Made by a program: the position numbers and the translations under genes. The notes under the pieces are model-generated. The model worked only from the letters and a program-made list of their open reading frames with translations. It was not told the DNA's origin and ran no database searches. Below are positions 1 through 6,262 of a stretch of DNA of 10,081 bases, in pieces. Source of the DNA: Bacteroidaceae bacterium. Its GTDB lineage: Bacteria; Bacteroidota; Bacteroidia; Bacteroidales; Bacteroidaceae. How positions within the stretch are numbered: position 1 is the stretch's first letter; the number at the start of each line of letters is the position of its first letter. Where the stretch lies: the NCBI GenBank assembly GCA_028707655.1, contig JAQWAN010000054.1, positions 1 through 10,081 of the forward strand, given 5' to 3'.

Positions 1-1
1 C

Positions 2-613
2 TATACCATTGAGCATGGTGCTGTCCCAGCTCCATTAAACTACGAGGGTTTTCCAAAGAGTGTCTGTACCTCTATTAACGAGGTTGTTTGTCACGGAATT
101 CCAAGCGAAATGGAGATTTTGGAAGAGGGGGATATTATAAATGTGGATGTATCTACTATCTATAATGGTTATTACTCCGATGCTTCTCGTATGTTTATGA
201 TAGGCGAAGTAGTGCCCAAAGATAAGCGTTTAGTAGAGGTGGCTAAGGAGTGTTTAGCTGTTGGTGCTGCTGCTGCAAAACCTTTTGGCTTTGTTGGTGA
301 TATTGGCCATGCCATACAGCAACATGCACAGAAAAATGGGTTCTCTGTTGTGCGCGACCTATGTGGACATGGTGTTGGATTGGAGTTTCATGAAGAACCA
401 GAGGTGTTACATTATGGTAAGAAACATACCGGTATGCTTTTAGTACCAGGAATGGTGTTTACCATTGAACCTATGATAAATGAGGGTGGATTCCAAGTCT
501 TTGTGGATGATGAAGATGGTTGGACCGTTGTTACAGAAGATGAATTACCTTCTGCTCAATGGGAACATACCTTTGTTATGACAGAAACAGGATTAGAAAT
601 ATTGACGCATTAA
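2..613 (+). CDS. map: Methionine aminopeptidase type I, 5' end cut by the window
   Basis: Removes the initiator methionine from new proteins in the cytoplasm with a two-metal centre. The reading frame is open from base 2, so 203 C-terminal residues are present. All five metal ligands of the family are visible, numbered from the first residue in the window: D49 (in NVDVS), D60 (YYSDAS), H123 (CGHGVG), E156 (FTIEP) and E188 (QWEHT). Their spacing matches E. coli D97, D108, H171, E204 and E235 apart from one extra residue before the last. H31 (VCHGIP) matches the substrate-binding E. coli H79. By this alignment about 48 N-terminal residues lie outside the window. The first ATG in the window (110) is internal, because strongly conserved sequence precedes it in frame. 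The gene ends 9 bases before tsaD, which suggests co-transcription. Confidence 0.96.
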   Translation, partial: YTIEHGAVPAPLNYEGFPKSVCTSINEVVCHGIPSEMEILEEGDIINVDVSTIYNGYYSDASRMFMIGEVVPKDKRLVEVAKECLAVGAAAAKPFGFVGDIGHAIQQHAQKNGFSVVRDLCGHGVGLEFHEEPEVLHYGKKHTGMLLVPGMVFTIEPMINEGGFQVFVDDEDGWTVVTEDELPSAQWEHTFVMTETGLEILTH

Positions 614-622
614 AATGGTAGT

Positions 623-1642
623 ATGGATACTTATATACTAGGAATAGAATCTTCTTGTGATGATACCTCTGCTGCGATTATAAAGAATGGTGTACTCCTT
701 TCCAATGTAGTGGCTAGTCAGTCGGTGCATGAGTCGTATGGTGGCGTAGTTCCAGAACTGGCTTCTAGAGCACATCAACAAAATATTGTACCCGTAGTAA
801 ACGAAGCCATAAAGCGTGCAAATATCACGAAAGAACAGTTGAGCGCTGTGGCCTTTACGCGTGGACCAGGCCTGATGGGGTCGTTATTAGTTGGCGTTTC
901 CTTTGCTAAAGGATTTGCTCGTGCTTTAAACATTCCTATGATTGATGTTAATCATCTGAATGCACACGTTTTGGCACATTTTATTAAGGACGAGGATGTG
1001 GATAAACAACAACCTCCCTTTCCATTTCTCTGCCTACTTGTCTCTGGTGGTAATTCTCAGATTATTCTTATGGAGAGCTACAAAGAGATGAAGATTGTTG
1101 GACAAACCATAGATGATGCAGCTGGAGAGGCTATCGATAAATGCTCCAAGGTGATGGGGCTGGGCTATCCTGGAGGACCTATTATTGATCGTTTGGCGCG
1201 ACAAGGAAATCCTAAGGCTTTTACTTTTAATAAGCCACATATAGCGGGATACAACTATAGCTTTAGTGGATTAAAGACCTCTTTTCTCTACTCGCTTCGT
1301 AAGTGGGTGGCCGAGGATGCCGACTTTATCGAGAAGAACAAAACAGATATTGCTGCTTCGTTAGAAGCTACAGTAGTAGAAATTTTGATGGATAAGCTAC
1401 GTAAGGTGGCAAAAGCGTATAAGATTAATCATATTGCTTTGGCTGGTGGCGTTTCTGCTAATAATGGCTTACGTAACGCTTTTTATGAACATGCAAAAAA
1501 ATATAAGTGGACCGTTTATGTCCCAAAATTTAGTTATACCACTGATAATGCAGCAATGGTTGCTATAACGGGATATTTTAAATATCTCGATAAAGATTTT
1601 TGCACTATCGATTTACCTGCATATTCGCGCGTAACTAATTAA
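623..1642 (+). CDS. tsaD: tRNA N6-adenosine threonylcarbamoyltransferase TsaD
   Basis: Transfers the threonylcarbamoyl group from threonylcarbamoyl-AMP to adenosine 37 of tRNAs that read ANN codons (t6A), in the cytoplasm together with TsaB and TsaE. The 339 residues match the usual length of the Kae1/TsaD/YgjD family. Visible motifs are the N-terminal ATPase-like GIESSCDDTS (residues 7-16), iron ligands H111 and H115 in HLNAH at the same numbers as in E. coli, the nucleotide-binding loop LVSGGNSQI (139-147), DDAAGEAIDK (164-173), GYPGGP (181-186), SFSGLKT (213-219), AGGVSANN (274-281), and D308 in TDNAA as the last metal ligand. The ATG at 623 starts directly at the conserved N-terminus and lies 9 bases after the map stop. 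No Shine-Dalgarno sequence precedes it. Older name gcp; the former label O-sialoglycoprotein endopeptidase is obsolete. Confidence 0.97.
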   Translation: MDTYILGIESSCDDTSAAIIKNGVLLSNVVASQSVHESYGGVVPELASRAHQQNIVPVVNEAIKRANITKEQLSAVAFTRGPGLMGSLLVGVSFAKGFARALNIPMIDVNHLNAHVLAHFIKDEDVDKQQPPFPFLCLLVSGGNSQIILMESYKEMKIVGQTIDDAAGEAIDKCSKVMGLGYPGGPIIDRLARQGNPKAFTFNKPHIAGYNYSFSGLKTSFLYSLRKWVAEDADFIEKNKTDIAASLEATVVEILMDKLRKVAKAYKINHIALAGGVSANNGLRNAFYEHAKKYKWTVYVPKFSYTTDNAAMVAITGYFKYLDKDFCTIDLPAYSRVTN

Positions 1643-1643
1643 A

Positions 1644-1648
1644 AAGGA
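1644..1648 (+). promoter_or_regulatory. Shine-Dalgarno-like AAGGA before cinA
   Basis: AAGGA ends 6 bases before the cinA ATG at 1655, within the 12-base gap after tsaD. Spacing and sequence fit a ribosome binding site and support this start. Most genes in the window lack such a site, as expected for Bacteroidota, whose ribosomes largely ignore it, so its use is uncertain. Confidence 0.45.
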
Positions 1649-1654
1649 TTTAAA

Positions 1655-2899
1655 ATGTTTGTAGAGATTATCACAATTGGGGATGAGTTATTAATTGGAC
1701 AAGTAGTCGACACCAATTCTGCTTGGATGGGTAAAGCATTAAACGATGCTGGTTTTGAAGTTATTAAACGCACTTCGGTACGCGATCGTGAAGATGAAAT
1801 AACAGATGCTATTCATCAAGCTATGCACGGACCTGCAAGTATAATTCTGATGACAGGTGGATTAGGACCTACCAAAGACGATATAACAAAGAAAACATTA
1901 TGTAACTATTTTGGTGCAAAATTGGTCAAGGACAAGTCGGTTTTGGAACATGTTACAGCACTGTTAAAACAAAATAATATATCTATGATCTCCTCTAATG
2001 TTGATCAAGCTTTAGTGCCAGATAATTGTACGGTTATTCCTAACAAAATTGGAACGGCTCCTATCACTTGGTTTGAACAAGAGGAAAAGGTGTTGGTATC
2101 TATGCCAGGTGTACCACAAGAAATGAAAGCCGTTATGAGCGATGAGGTCATTCCTCGCTTAAAAGATCGCTTTGAGGCCGATGTTATTCTTCATAAAACA
2201 TTCCTTGTAATCAATAATCCAGAATCCGTTTTGGCCGAACGATTAAGTGAATGGGAGGATGAATTACCACATCAGCTCTCTCTTGCTTATTTGCCCCAAC
2301 AAGGGTTGATACGACTTAGGCTTACCGCTCGCGGAAAAGATCACCCTTTTTTGGAGATGGTGATGTTGAAAGAGGTGGAAAAATTGCTTGAACTGCTAAA
2401 AGAAGATATTCTACCCGAAGAGGATGCCTCTATGAATGAGCTGATAGGAAAAATATTAGTGCAAAAGGGGAAAACCTTAGTAACGGCCGAAAGTTGTACA
2501 GGTGGTGCTGTTGCTGCTTCTATTGTTGCAGTGCCGGGTTGCTCTTCCTATTATAAAGGAGGAGTGGTGGTGTACTCCAATGCGATGAAACAGCAGCTGT
2601 TAGGAGTAAAAGATGAGACACTATTACGCTATGGTGCAGTTAGTAAAGAAACGGTTATCGAGATGGCTAAAGGTGCGTTAGAGAGAATGGATAGTGATTA
2701 TGCTATTGCAACAACGGGTATCGCTGGACCTGGTGGTGGAACTGCAGAAAAGCCTGTTGGAATGGTGTGGATGGCTGTTGCAACGAAAGATAAGGTGGTT
2801 ACTCTTTTGCAAAATCTTAATAGAGGAAGGGAGCAAAATATCTTAAGATCTCGCAATAGTCTGCTTATTTTGCTTTATAAAACACTGAGAGAGGAATAA
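1655..2899 (+). CDS. cinA: CinA family protein: N-terminal COG1058 domain plus C-terminal PncC-type nicotinamide-nucleotide amidase domain
   Basis: Full-length two-domain CinA of 414 residues, the usual size. Residues 1 to about 170 form the molybdopterin-binding-like COG1058 domain, with TIGDELLIG (7-15), DTNS (19-22) and the TGGLGPTKDD loop (67-76). In some bacteria this domain is reported to be an ADP-ribose pyrophosphatase. Residues about 175-250 form the linking domain. Residues about 258-414 form the PncC-type amidase, with TAESCTGG (277-284; S280 is the probable catalytic serine) and TGIAGPGGG (354-362). That domain hydrolyses nicotinamide mononucleotide to nicotinate mononucleotide in NAD salvage. 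The name came from competence in Streptococcus, but nothing here suggests a DNA uptake role. The start is supported by the upstream AAGGA. It follows tsaD by 12 bases, so it probably ends the map-tsaD-cinA run; no clear terminator is visible after its stop. Confidence 0.95.
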   Translation: MFVEIITIGDELLIGQVVDTNSAWMGKALNDAGFEVIKRTSVRDREDEITDAIHQAMHGPASIILMTGGLGPTKDDITKKTLCNYFGAKLVKDKSVLEHVTALLKQNNISMISSNVDQALVPDNCTVIPNKIGTAPITWFEQEEKVLVSMPGVPQEMKAVMSDEVIPRLKDRFEADVILHKTFLVINNPESVLAERLSEWEDELPHQLSLAYLPQQGLIRLRLTARGKDHPFLEMVMLKEVEKLLELLKEDILPEEDASMNELIGKILVQKGKTLVTAESCTGGAVAASIVAVPGCSSYYKGGVVVYSNAMKQQLLGVKDETLLRYGAVSKETVIEMAKGALERMDSDYAIATTGIAGPGGGTAEKPVGMVWMAVATKDKVVTLLQNLNRGREQNILRSRNSLLILLYKTLREE

Positions 2900-2933
2900 A
2901 AGATAGGATTTGATGCATTTATTTAAAGAAAAG

Positions 2934-2965
2934 CTTGTGTATTTGCAATAAAATTTATTACTTTG
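2934..2965 (+). promoter_or_regulatory. Predicted Bacteroides-type promoter of rpmB-rpmG-DUF4295
   Basis: A -7 element TTACTTTG (2958-2965) has one mismatch to TAnnTTTG. A -33 element CTTG (2934-2937, consensus TTTG) precedes it with 20 bases between them, a normal spacing for the Bacteroidota primary sigma factor. Transcription would start near 2972 and give a leader of about 43 bases. The position in the 115-base gap after cinA fits an operon start. Seen by motif only. Confidence 0.6.
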
Positions 2966-2968
2966 CAC

Positions 2969-2984
2969 TCTGTTTGGAAACAGG
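2969..2984 (+). other. Small hairpin at the predicted 5' end of the rpmB transcript
   Basis: CTGTT (2970-2974) pairs with AACAG (2979-2983) around the loop TGGA, and a flanking T-G wobble (2969/2984) extends it. It lies at the predicted transcription start of the ribosomal protein operon. It could protect the 5' end or be chance; it is too small to call a known leader motif. Confidence 0.3.
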
Positions 2985-3014
2985 TACAGAATAAAATATT
3001 AAAAACAAATAGAG

Positions 3015-3275
3015 ATGTCAAAAATTTGTCAAATTACCGGAAAAAAGGCCATGATTGGCAATAATGTTTCGCATTCCAAAAGAAGAACGAAAAGAACTTT
3101 TGATGTGAACTTATTTAAGAAAAAATTCTACTATGTAGAACAAGACTGTTGGATTAGTTTAACTACTTCTGCTTCTGGTCTTCGCAACATCAACAAGATG
3201 GGACTAGATGCTGCACTAAAAGATGCAGTGAGCAAAGGATATTGTGATTGGAAGAGCATTAAAATATTAGCCTAA
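3015..3275 (+). CDS. rpmB: 50S ribosomal protein L28 (bL28)
   Basis: Structural protein of the large ribosomal subunit. The 86 residues start with the strongly conserved MSKICQITGKKAMIGNNVSH (1-20), followed by the basic SKRRTKR (21-27) and a WISL segment, and end with a KGYCDWKS block. This is the long Bacteroidota form; many other bacteria have L28 of 60-80 residues. There is no pair of CxxC motifs, so this is a zinc-independent L28. The ATG at 3015 is fixed by the conserved N-terminus. The leader just upstream is A-rich with no Shine-Dalgarno sequence. It is the first gene of a three-gene ribosomal operon, with rpmG 22 bases downstream. Confidence 0.97.
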   Translation: MSKICQITGKKAMIGNNVSHSKRRTKRTFDVNLFKKKFYYVEQDCWISLTTSASGLRNINKMGLDAALKDAVSKGYCDWKSIKILA

Positions 3276-3281
3276 TAAAGT

Positions 3282-3287
3282 AAGGAG
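3282..3287 (+). promoter_or_regulatory. Shine-Dalgarno-like AAGGAG before rpmG
   Basis: AAGGAG lies 10 bases before the rpmG ATG (3298), in the 22-base gap after rpmB. It matches the core anti-Shine-Dalgarno complement. It stands out because the neighbouring starts have A/T-rich leaders. Whether it works is unknown, since the anti-Shine-Dalgarno sequence is sequestered in at least one Bacteroidota ribosome. Confidence 0.45.
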
Positions 3288-3297
3288 AAATAGCTGT

Positions 3298-3486
3298 ATG
3301 GCAAAGAAAGCAAAAGGAAATAGAGTTCAGGTCATTCTTGAGTGCACAGAGCATAAAGAGAGTGGAATGCCTGGTACTTCTCGTTATATCACGACGAAGA
3401 ACAGAAAGAATACAACAGAAAGAATTGAGTTGAAAAAATACAACCCAATCTTGAAGAAGGTAACAGTACATAAAGAAATTAAATAA
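3298..3486 (+). CDS. rpmG: 50S ribosomal protein L33 (bL33), zinc-free form
   Basis: Small protein of the large ribosomal subunit near the exit site for tRNA. It has 62 residues, against 50-55 in many bacteria. Recognisable parts are MAKKAKGNRVQVILECTE (1-18), TSRYITTKNRKNT (27-39) and the LKKYNP block (45-50). It has only one cysteine (C16) and neither of the two CxxC pairs, so it is the C-minus form that does not bind zinc. Rpm proteins of this type do not release zinc and are not expected to be swapped under zinc limitation. It sits between rpmB and the DUF4295 gene, which starts 8 bases after its stop. An AAGGAG precedes it. Confidence 0.95.
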   Translation: MAKKAKGNRVQVILECTEHKESGMPGTSRYITTKNRKNTTERIELKKYNPILKKVTVHKEIK

Positions 3487-3494
3487 GATCAACC

Positions 3495-3653
3495 ATGGCA
3501 AAGAAAACAGTTGCAACCCTGCAAACCGCAAACAAAGAAGGACGTTCTTATACTAAGGTAATCAAAATGCTTAAGTCTGAAAAAACAGGTGCTTATGTAT
3601 TTGATGAAAGAATGTTACCTAATGAAAAAGTAGCAGACTTTTTCAAGAAATAG
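3495..3653 (+). CDS. DUF4295 family protein, probable ribosomal protein bL38
   Basis: A 52-codon gene starting MAKKTVATLQTANKEGRSYT and ending VADFFKK, strongly basic (about 11 Lys or Arg). It is intact and starts 8 bases after rpmG. The sequence and its place after rpmB-rpmG match the small DUF4295 family that is restricted to Bacteroidota. From memory, a cryo-EM structure of the Flavobacterium johnsoniae ribosome revealed an extra large-subunit protein named bL38; I believe this family corresponds to it, but I cannot verify that here. Its basic composition, length and operon position all suit a ribosomal protein. The next feature is a strong terminator 28 bases after the stop, so it is the last gene of the operon. 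There are no cysteines, signal peptide or membrane segments. Confidence 0.88.
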   Translation: MAKKTVATLQTANKEGRSYTKVIKMLKSEKTGAYVFDERMLPNEKVADFFKK

Positions 3654-3680
3654 ATATTGATAATATCAATGTTATTGAGA

Positions 3681-3720
3681 AACTTCTCTTCATAATTTAT
3701 TATGGAGAGAAGTTTTTTTT
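3681..3720 (+). terminator. Intrinsic terminator of the rpmB-rpmG-DUF4295 operon
   Basis: A 15-base-pair stem (3681-3695 with 3700-3714; one G-U wobble, no mismatch) closes a 4-base TTTA loop. Eight T residues run from 3713 to 3720. A weaker hairpin (ATTGAT, AAT, ATCAAT at 3656-3670) lies between the stop codon and this stem. The opposite strand has no T run, so the terminator acts only on the + strand. Confidence 0.92.
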
Positions 3721-3751
3721 ATGTATGAATTAAACATTGGTATTTTTGTTC

Positions 3752-3759
3752 TATATTTG
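3752..3759 (+). promoter_or_regulatory. Predicted -7 promoter element of ftsY-rimO
   Basis: TATATTTG matches TAnnTTTG perfectly and lies 27 bases before the ftsY ATG, just after the terminator of the upstream operon. Transcription would start near 3766, giving a leader of about 20 bases. No good -33 TTTG is seen at the usual distance (about 3728-3732 is A/T only), so the promoter may be weak or helped by another factor. Confidence 0.55.
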
Positions 3760-3786
3760 TAGCACAAAATAATATACACGATAAAG

Positions 3787-4740
3787 ATGGGATTGTTTAG
3801 CTTTTTTACAAAAGAAAAGAAAGAGACACTAGATAAAGGTTTGGCTAAAACTAAAGAAAGTGTTTTTAGTAAGATTGCACGTGCTGTTGCTGGCAAGTCA
3901 ACGGTGGATAGTGATGTACTGGACAACTTAGAAGAGATTCTAATCACTTCTGATGTTGGGGTTAGTACCACACTTAAAATCATTGAACGTATTGAAAATC
4001 ATGTATCGAATGATAAATATGTTACCACCAAAGAGCTAAACGATATTCTTCGTTCTGAGATTGCTTCGTTGCTTACGGAGAATAATGGGGACGAAGATTT
4101 TGAATTTAATCATCCTATTGCTAAAAAGCCCTATGTAATCATGGTGGTGGGTGTTAATGGAGTTGGTAAAACAACAACCATAGGAAAGTTAGCTTACCAA
4201 TATAAAAAAGCGGGTAAATCGGTTTATCTTGGTGCTGCTGATACATTCCGTGCTGCTGCCGTAGAGCAACTTGTTGCTTGGGGTGAGCGCGTAGGGGTGC
4301 CAGTAATAAAACAACGTATGGGAGCAGATCCTGCTTCTGTTGCTTTTGATACGGTTAGCTCTGCTGTTTCTAATAATGCTGATGTGGTTATTATTGATAC
4401 AGCTGGTCGTTTACATAATAAAGTCAATTTAATGAATGAATTGACTAAAATCAAGAAGGTAATGCAAAAGGTGGTACCCGGTGCTCCCGATGAGGTGCTT
4501 CTTGTTTTAGACGGCTCTACCGGACAGAACGCATTTGAACAAGCAAAGCAATTTACGCTAGCTACAGATGTTACCTCTTTAGCCGTTACAAAGTTAGATG
4601 GTACAGCAAAAGGTGGTGTCGTAATTGGCATCTCCGATCAATTCAAGATACCTGTTAAGTTTATAGGCCTAGGCGAAGGAATGGAAGATTTACAAGTATT
4701 TAGAAAAGAAGAATTTGTACGTTCACTATTTGGTGAATAA
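3787..4740 (+). CDS. ftsY: Signal recognition particle receptor FtsY
   Basis: SRP-family GTPase that receives ribosome-nascent chain-SRP complexes at the inner membrane and passes them to SecYEG. The 317 residues hold an N domain (about 20-100) and a G domain (about 115-317). GTPase motifs are G1 GVNGVGKTTT (122-131), DTFRAAAVEQL (152-162), G3 DTAGR (204-208), G4 TKLDGTAKGG (268-277) and the closing loop GLGEGMEDL (294-302). The long acidic A domain of E. coli FtsY (497 residues) is missing. The short N-terminus MGLFSFFTKEKKE has aromatic and basic residues that could serve as a membrane-binding amphipathic helix. This compact form is common outside gammaproteobacteria. The ATG at 3787 follows the -7 element by 27 bases, and rimO begins 17 bases after the stop. 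Confidence 0.97.
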   Translation: MGLFSFFTKEKKETLDKGLAKTKESVFSKIARAVAGKSTVDSDVLDNLEEILITSDVGVSTTLKIIERIENHVSNDKYVTTKELNDILRSEIASLLTENNGDEDFEFNHPIAKKPYVIMVVGVNGVGKTTTIGKLAYQYKKAGKSVYLGAADTFRAAAVEQLVAWGERVGVPVIKQRMGADPASVAFDTVSSAVSNNADVVIIDTAGRLHNKVNLMNELTKIKKVMQKVVPGAPDEVLLVLDGSTGQNAFEQAKQFTLATDVTSLAVTKLDGTAKGGVVIGISDQFKIPVKFIGLGEGMEDLQVFRKEEFVRSLFGE

Positions 4741-4757
4741 AGAAAACAGTTAGATAA

Positions 4758-6062
4758 ATGTCAAAAAAAACAATTGATATCATTACATTAGGGTGTTCTA
4801 AAAATTTAGTAGATTCAGAACATCTAATGCGACAATTTGAGTCAAAAGGCTATACCGTATTTCACGACCGTGAGAAAGCTACGGGCGAAATCATTATTAT
4901 AAACACTTGTGGATTTATTGGAGATGCAAAAGAGGAATCGATTAACACGATTCTTCAATTTGTAGATGCTAAGAATGCAGGACTTATTGAGTCGTTGTAT
5001 GTAATGGGTTGTTTGAGTGAGCGCTATTTGAAGGACCTTCAATTAGAAATACCTGAGGTAGATAAATTCTATGGTAAGTTCGATTGGACGGGATTGCTTA
5101 GTGAACTAGGTGATGCTTACGATGAAAAAATATCCTTAGAGCGGTGTTTAACTACACCTCCTCATTACGCATATATAAAAATAGCAGAGGGCTGCGATCG
5201 TAAGTGTGCTTATTGTGCGATCCCTATTATCACCGGGAAACATCAATCGCGTCCTATGGAGGAAATTGTGGAGGAGATAGAACATCTCGTAAAAAAGGGG
5301 GTGAAAGAGTTTCAGATTATAGCACAAGAACTTACCTATTATGGAGTGGACCTCTATCAAAAACAGATGTTGCCTACCTTAGTAGAAAAGATGGCTGCTA
5401 TTCCTGGAGTGGAATGGATCCGTTTACATTATGCTTATCCAGCTCATTTCCCAACAGACCTTTTCCGTGTGATACGCGAAAATAAAAATGTTTGTAACTA
5501 TTTGGATATCGCATTGCAGCATATTAGTGATAATATATTGACACGTATGGATAGACATGTCTCTAAACAAGAAACGCTAGATCTTATTCAGCAGCTTAGA
5601 GACGAGGTGCCAAATCTTCATTTACGTACTACACTAATGGTAGGTTTCCCTGGTGAAACAGTAGCCGACTTTGAGGAGTTAAAGGCATTTGTTCGTTCGG
5701 TTAAATTTGAACGTATGGGGGCTTTTGCCTATTCAGAAGAGGGTGGAACTCCTGCGGCTAAGAAATTTACAGACGATGTACCTCCTGCCACTAAACAAGA
5801 GCGTTTAGATGAGTTGATGGAGATTCAACGCGAAGTATCTGCACAGGTAAACGAACAGAAAATTGGACAGACCTTTAAGGTTATTATCGATCGCTTAGAG
5901 GGTGAATATTATGTGGGTAGAACAGAGTTTGATTCGCCCGAAGTAGACCCCGAAGTTCTTTTGAAAAAGGAGGATTTGGTTGCTCCCCTAGAAATAGGTG
6001 CTTTTTATTCCGTAACCATAAAAGATACTGACGATTATGATTTATATGGAACAATCGATTAA
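4758..6062 (+). CDS. rimO: Ribosomal protein S12 methylthiotransferase RimO
   Basis: Radical SAM enzyme that adds a methylthio group to the conserved aspartate of ribosomal protein S12 (D89 in E. coli). The 434 residues match the family. The N-terminal UPF0004 domain holds the first iron-sulfur cluster ligands C13 (LGCSKNLVDS), C51 (NTCGFIGDAKEES) and C85 (MGCLSERY). The radical SAM motif is C146, C150 and C153 in GCDRKCAYCAIP. A C-terminal TRAM region covers about 365-434, with a YDLYG ending. LGCSKNLVDSE and GKHQSRP favour RimO over the tRNA enzyme MiaB. The gene is the second of the ftsY-rimO pair and is followed by an intrinsic terminator. The upstream bases are A-rich with no Shine-Dalgarno sequence. 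Confidence 0.97.
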   Translation: MSKKTIDIITLGCSKNLVDSEHLMRQFESKGYTVFHDREKATGEIIIINTCGFIGDAKEESINTILQFVDAKNAGLIESLYVMGCLSERYLKDLQLEIPEVDKFYGKFDWTGLLSELGDAYDEKISLERCLTTPPHYAYIKIAEGCDRKCAYCAIPIITGKHQSRPMEEIVEEIEHLVKKGVKEFQIIAQELTYYGVDLYQKQMLPTLVEKMAAIPGVEWIRLHYAYPAHFPTDLFRVIRENKNVCNYLDIALQHISDNILTRMDRHVSKQETLDLIQQLRDEVPNLHLRTTLMVGFPGETVADFEELKAFVRSVKFERMGAFAYSEEGGTPAAKKFTDDVPPATKQERLDELMEIQREVSAQVNEQKIGQTFKVIIDRLEGEYYVGRTEFDSPEVDPEVLLKKEDLVAPLEIGAFYSVTIKDTDDYDLYGTID

Positions 6063-6087
6063 CGCGATTTTTCCAGGAGATATATTG

Positions 6088-6131
6088 AAGGAGCTTTAAA
6101 TGAATAGAAAACATTTAAGGCTCCTTTTCTT
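6088..6131 (+). terminator. Intrinsic terminator after rimO
   Basis: A 15-base-pair stem (6088-6102 with 6112-6126; one G-U wobble, no mismatch) closes a 9-base A-rich loop and is followed by a T-rich run broken by one C (TTTTCTT). It begins 25 bases after the rimO stop. The stem is strong, but the T run is shorter than at 3713-3720, so some read-through into the moxR operon is possible. Confidence 0.85.
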
Positions 6132-6169
6132 ATGTTTGTACTGGGGTAAAGAATACATCACATAAAGCC

Positions 6170-6187
6170 GTTTTATTTTAATAAAAC
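6170..6187. repeat. A/T-rich inverted repeat in the rimO-moxR gap
   Basis: GTTTTATT (6170-6177) and AATAAAAC (6180-6187) are perfect inverted copies around TT. It sits about 70 bases upstream of the predicted moxR promoter. It could be an operator-like site or chance in A/T-rich DNA; no known binding protein is recognised. Confidence 0.35.
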
Positions 6188-6213
6188 TGCCTTATTGCTA
6201 AATATTTTCAATC

Positions 6214-6234
6214 TTTTTTAATGATTTTTTAATG
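6214..6234 (+). repeat. Tandem repeat TTTTTTAATG x2, 11-base period
   Basis: Two exact copies of TTTTTTAATG (6214-6223 and 6225-6234) are separated by one base. The period is about one DNA turn, and the second copy ends where the -33 element of the moxR promoter is expected. It resembles an UP-like A/T tract or a pair of activator half-sites. Confidence 0.5.
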
Positions 6235-6262
6235 CAATCCTAAAGAATATACGTTAACTTTG
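6231..6262 (+). promoter_or_regulatory. Predicted promoter of the moxR-bat operon
   Basis: A perfect -7 element TAACTTTG (6255-6262) is preceded at 20 bases by AATG (6231-6234), which keeps only the TG of the -33 TTTG. The spacing equals that of the rpmB promoter. Transcription would start near 6269, leaving an untranslated leader of about 70 bases that holds one six-codon open frame (6285-6305). The weak -33 next to a tandem repeat suggests an activated promoter, which is inference. Confidence 0.55.

Noticed and set aside
615..641. Alternative ATG just before tsaD
   Set aside because: It is out of frame with tsaD and meets a stop after eight codons; the ATG at 623 gives the conserved N-terminus.
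2900..2957. Possible terminator after cinA
   Set aside because: Only short A/T palindromes such as ATGCAT are present; there is no stable stem with a T run.
3690..3983. Open frame on the - strand spanning the terminator and the start of ftsY
   Set aside because: It overlaps a strong terminator, a promoter element and ftsY, and shows no recognisable domain.
4224..4631. Open frame of 135 codons on the - strand inside ftsY
   Set aside because: It runs antisense through the conserved GTPase motifs, has a serine/threonine-rich composition typical of a reverse-strand shadow, and resembles no family.
5204..5485. Open frame of 93 codons on the + strand inside rimO
   Set aside because: It overlaps the radical SAM core in another frame; rimO is intact and explains the region.
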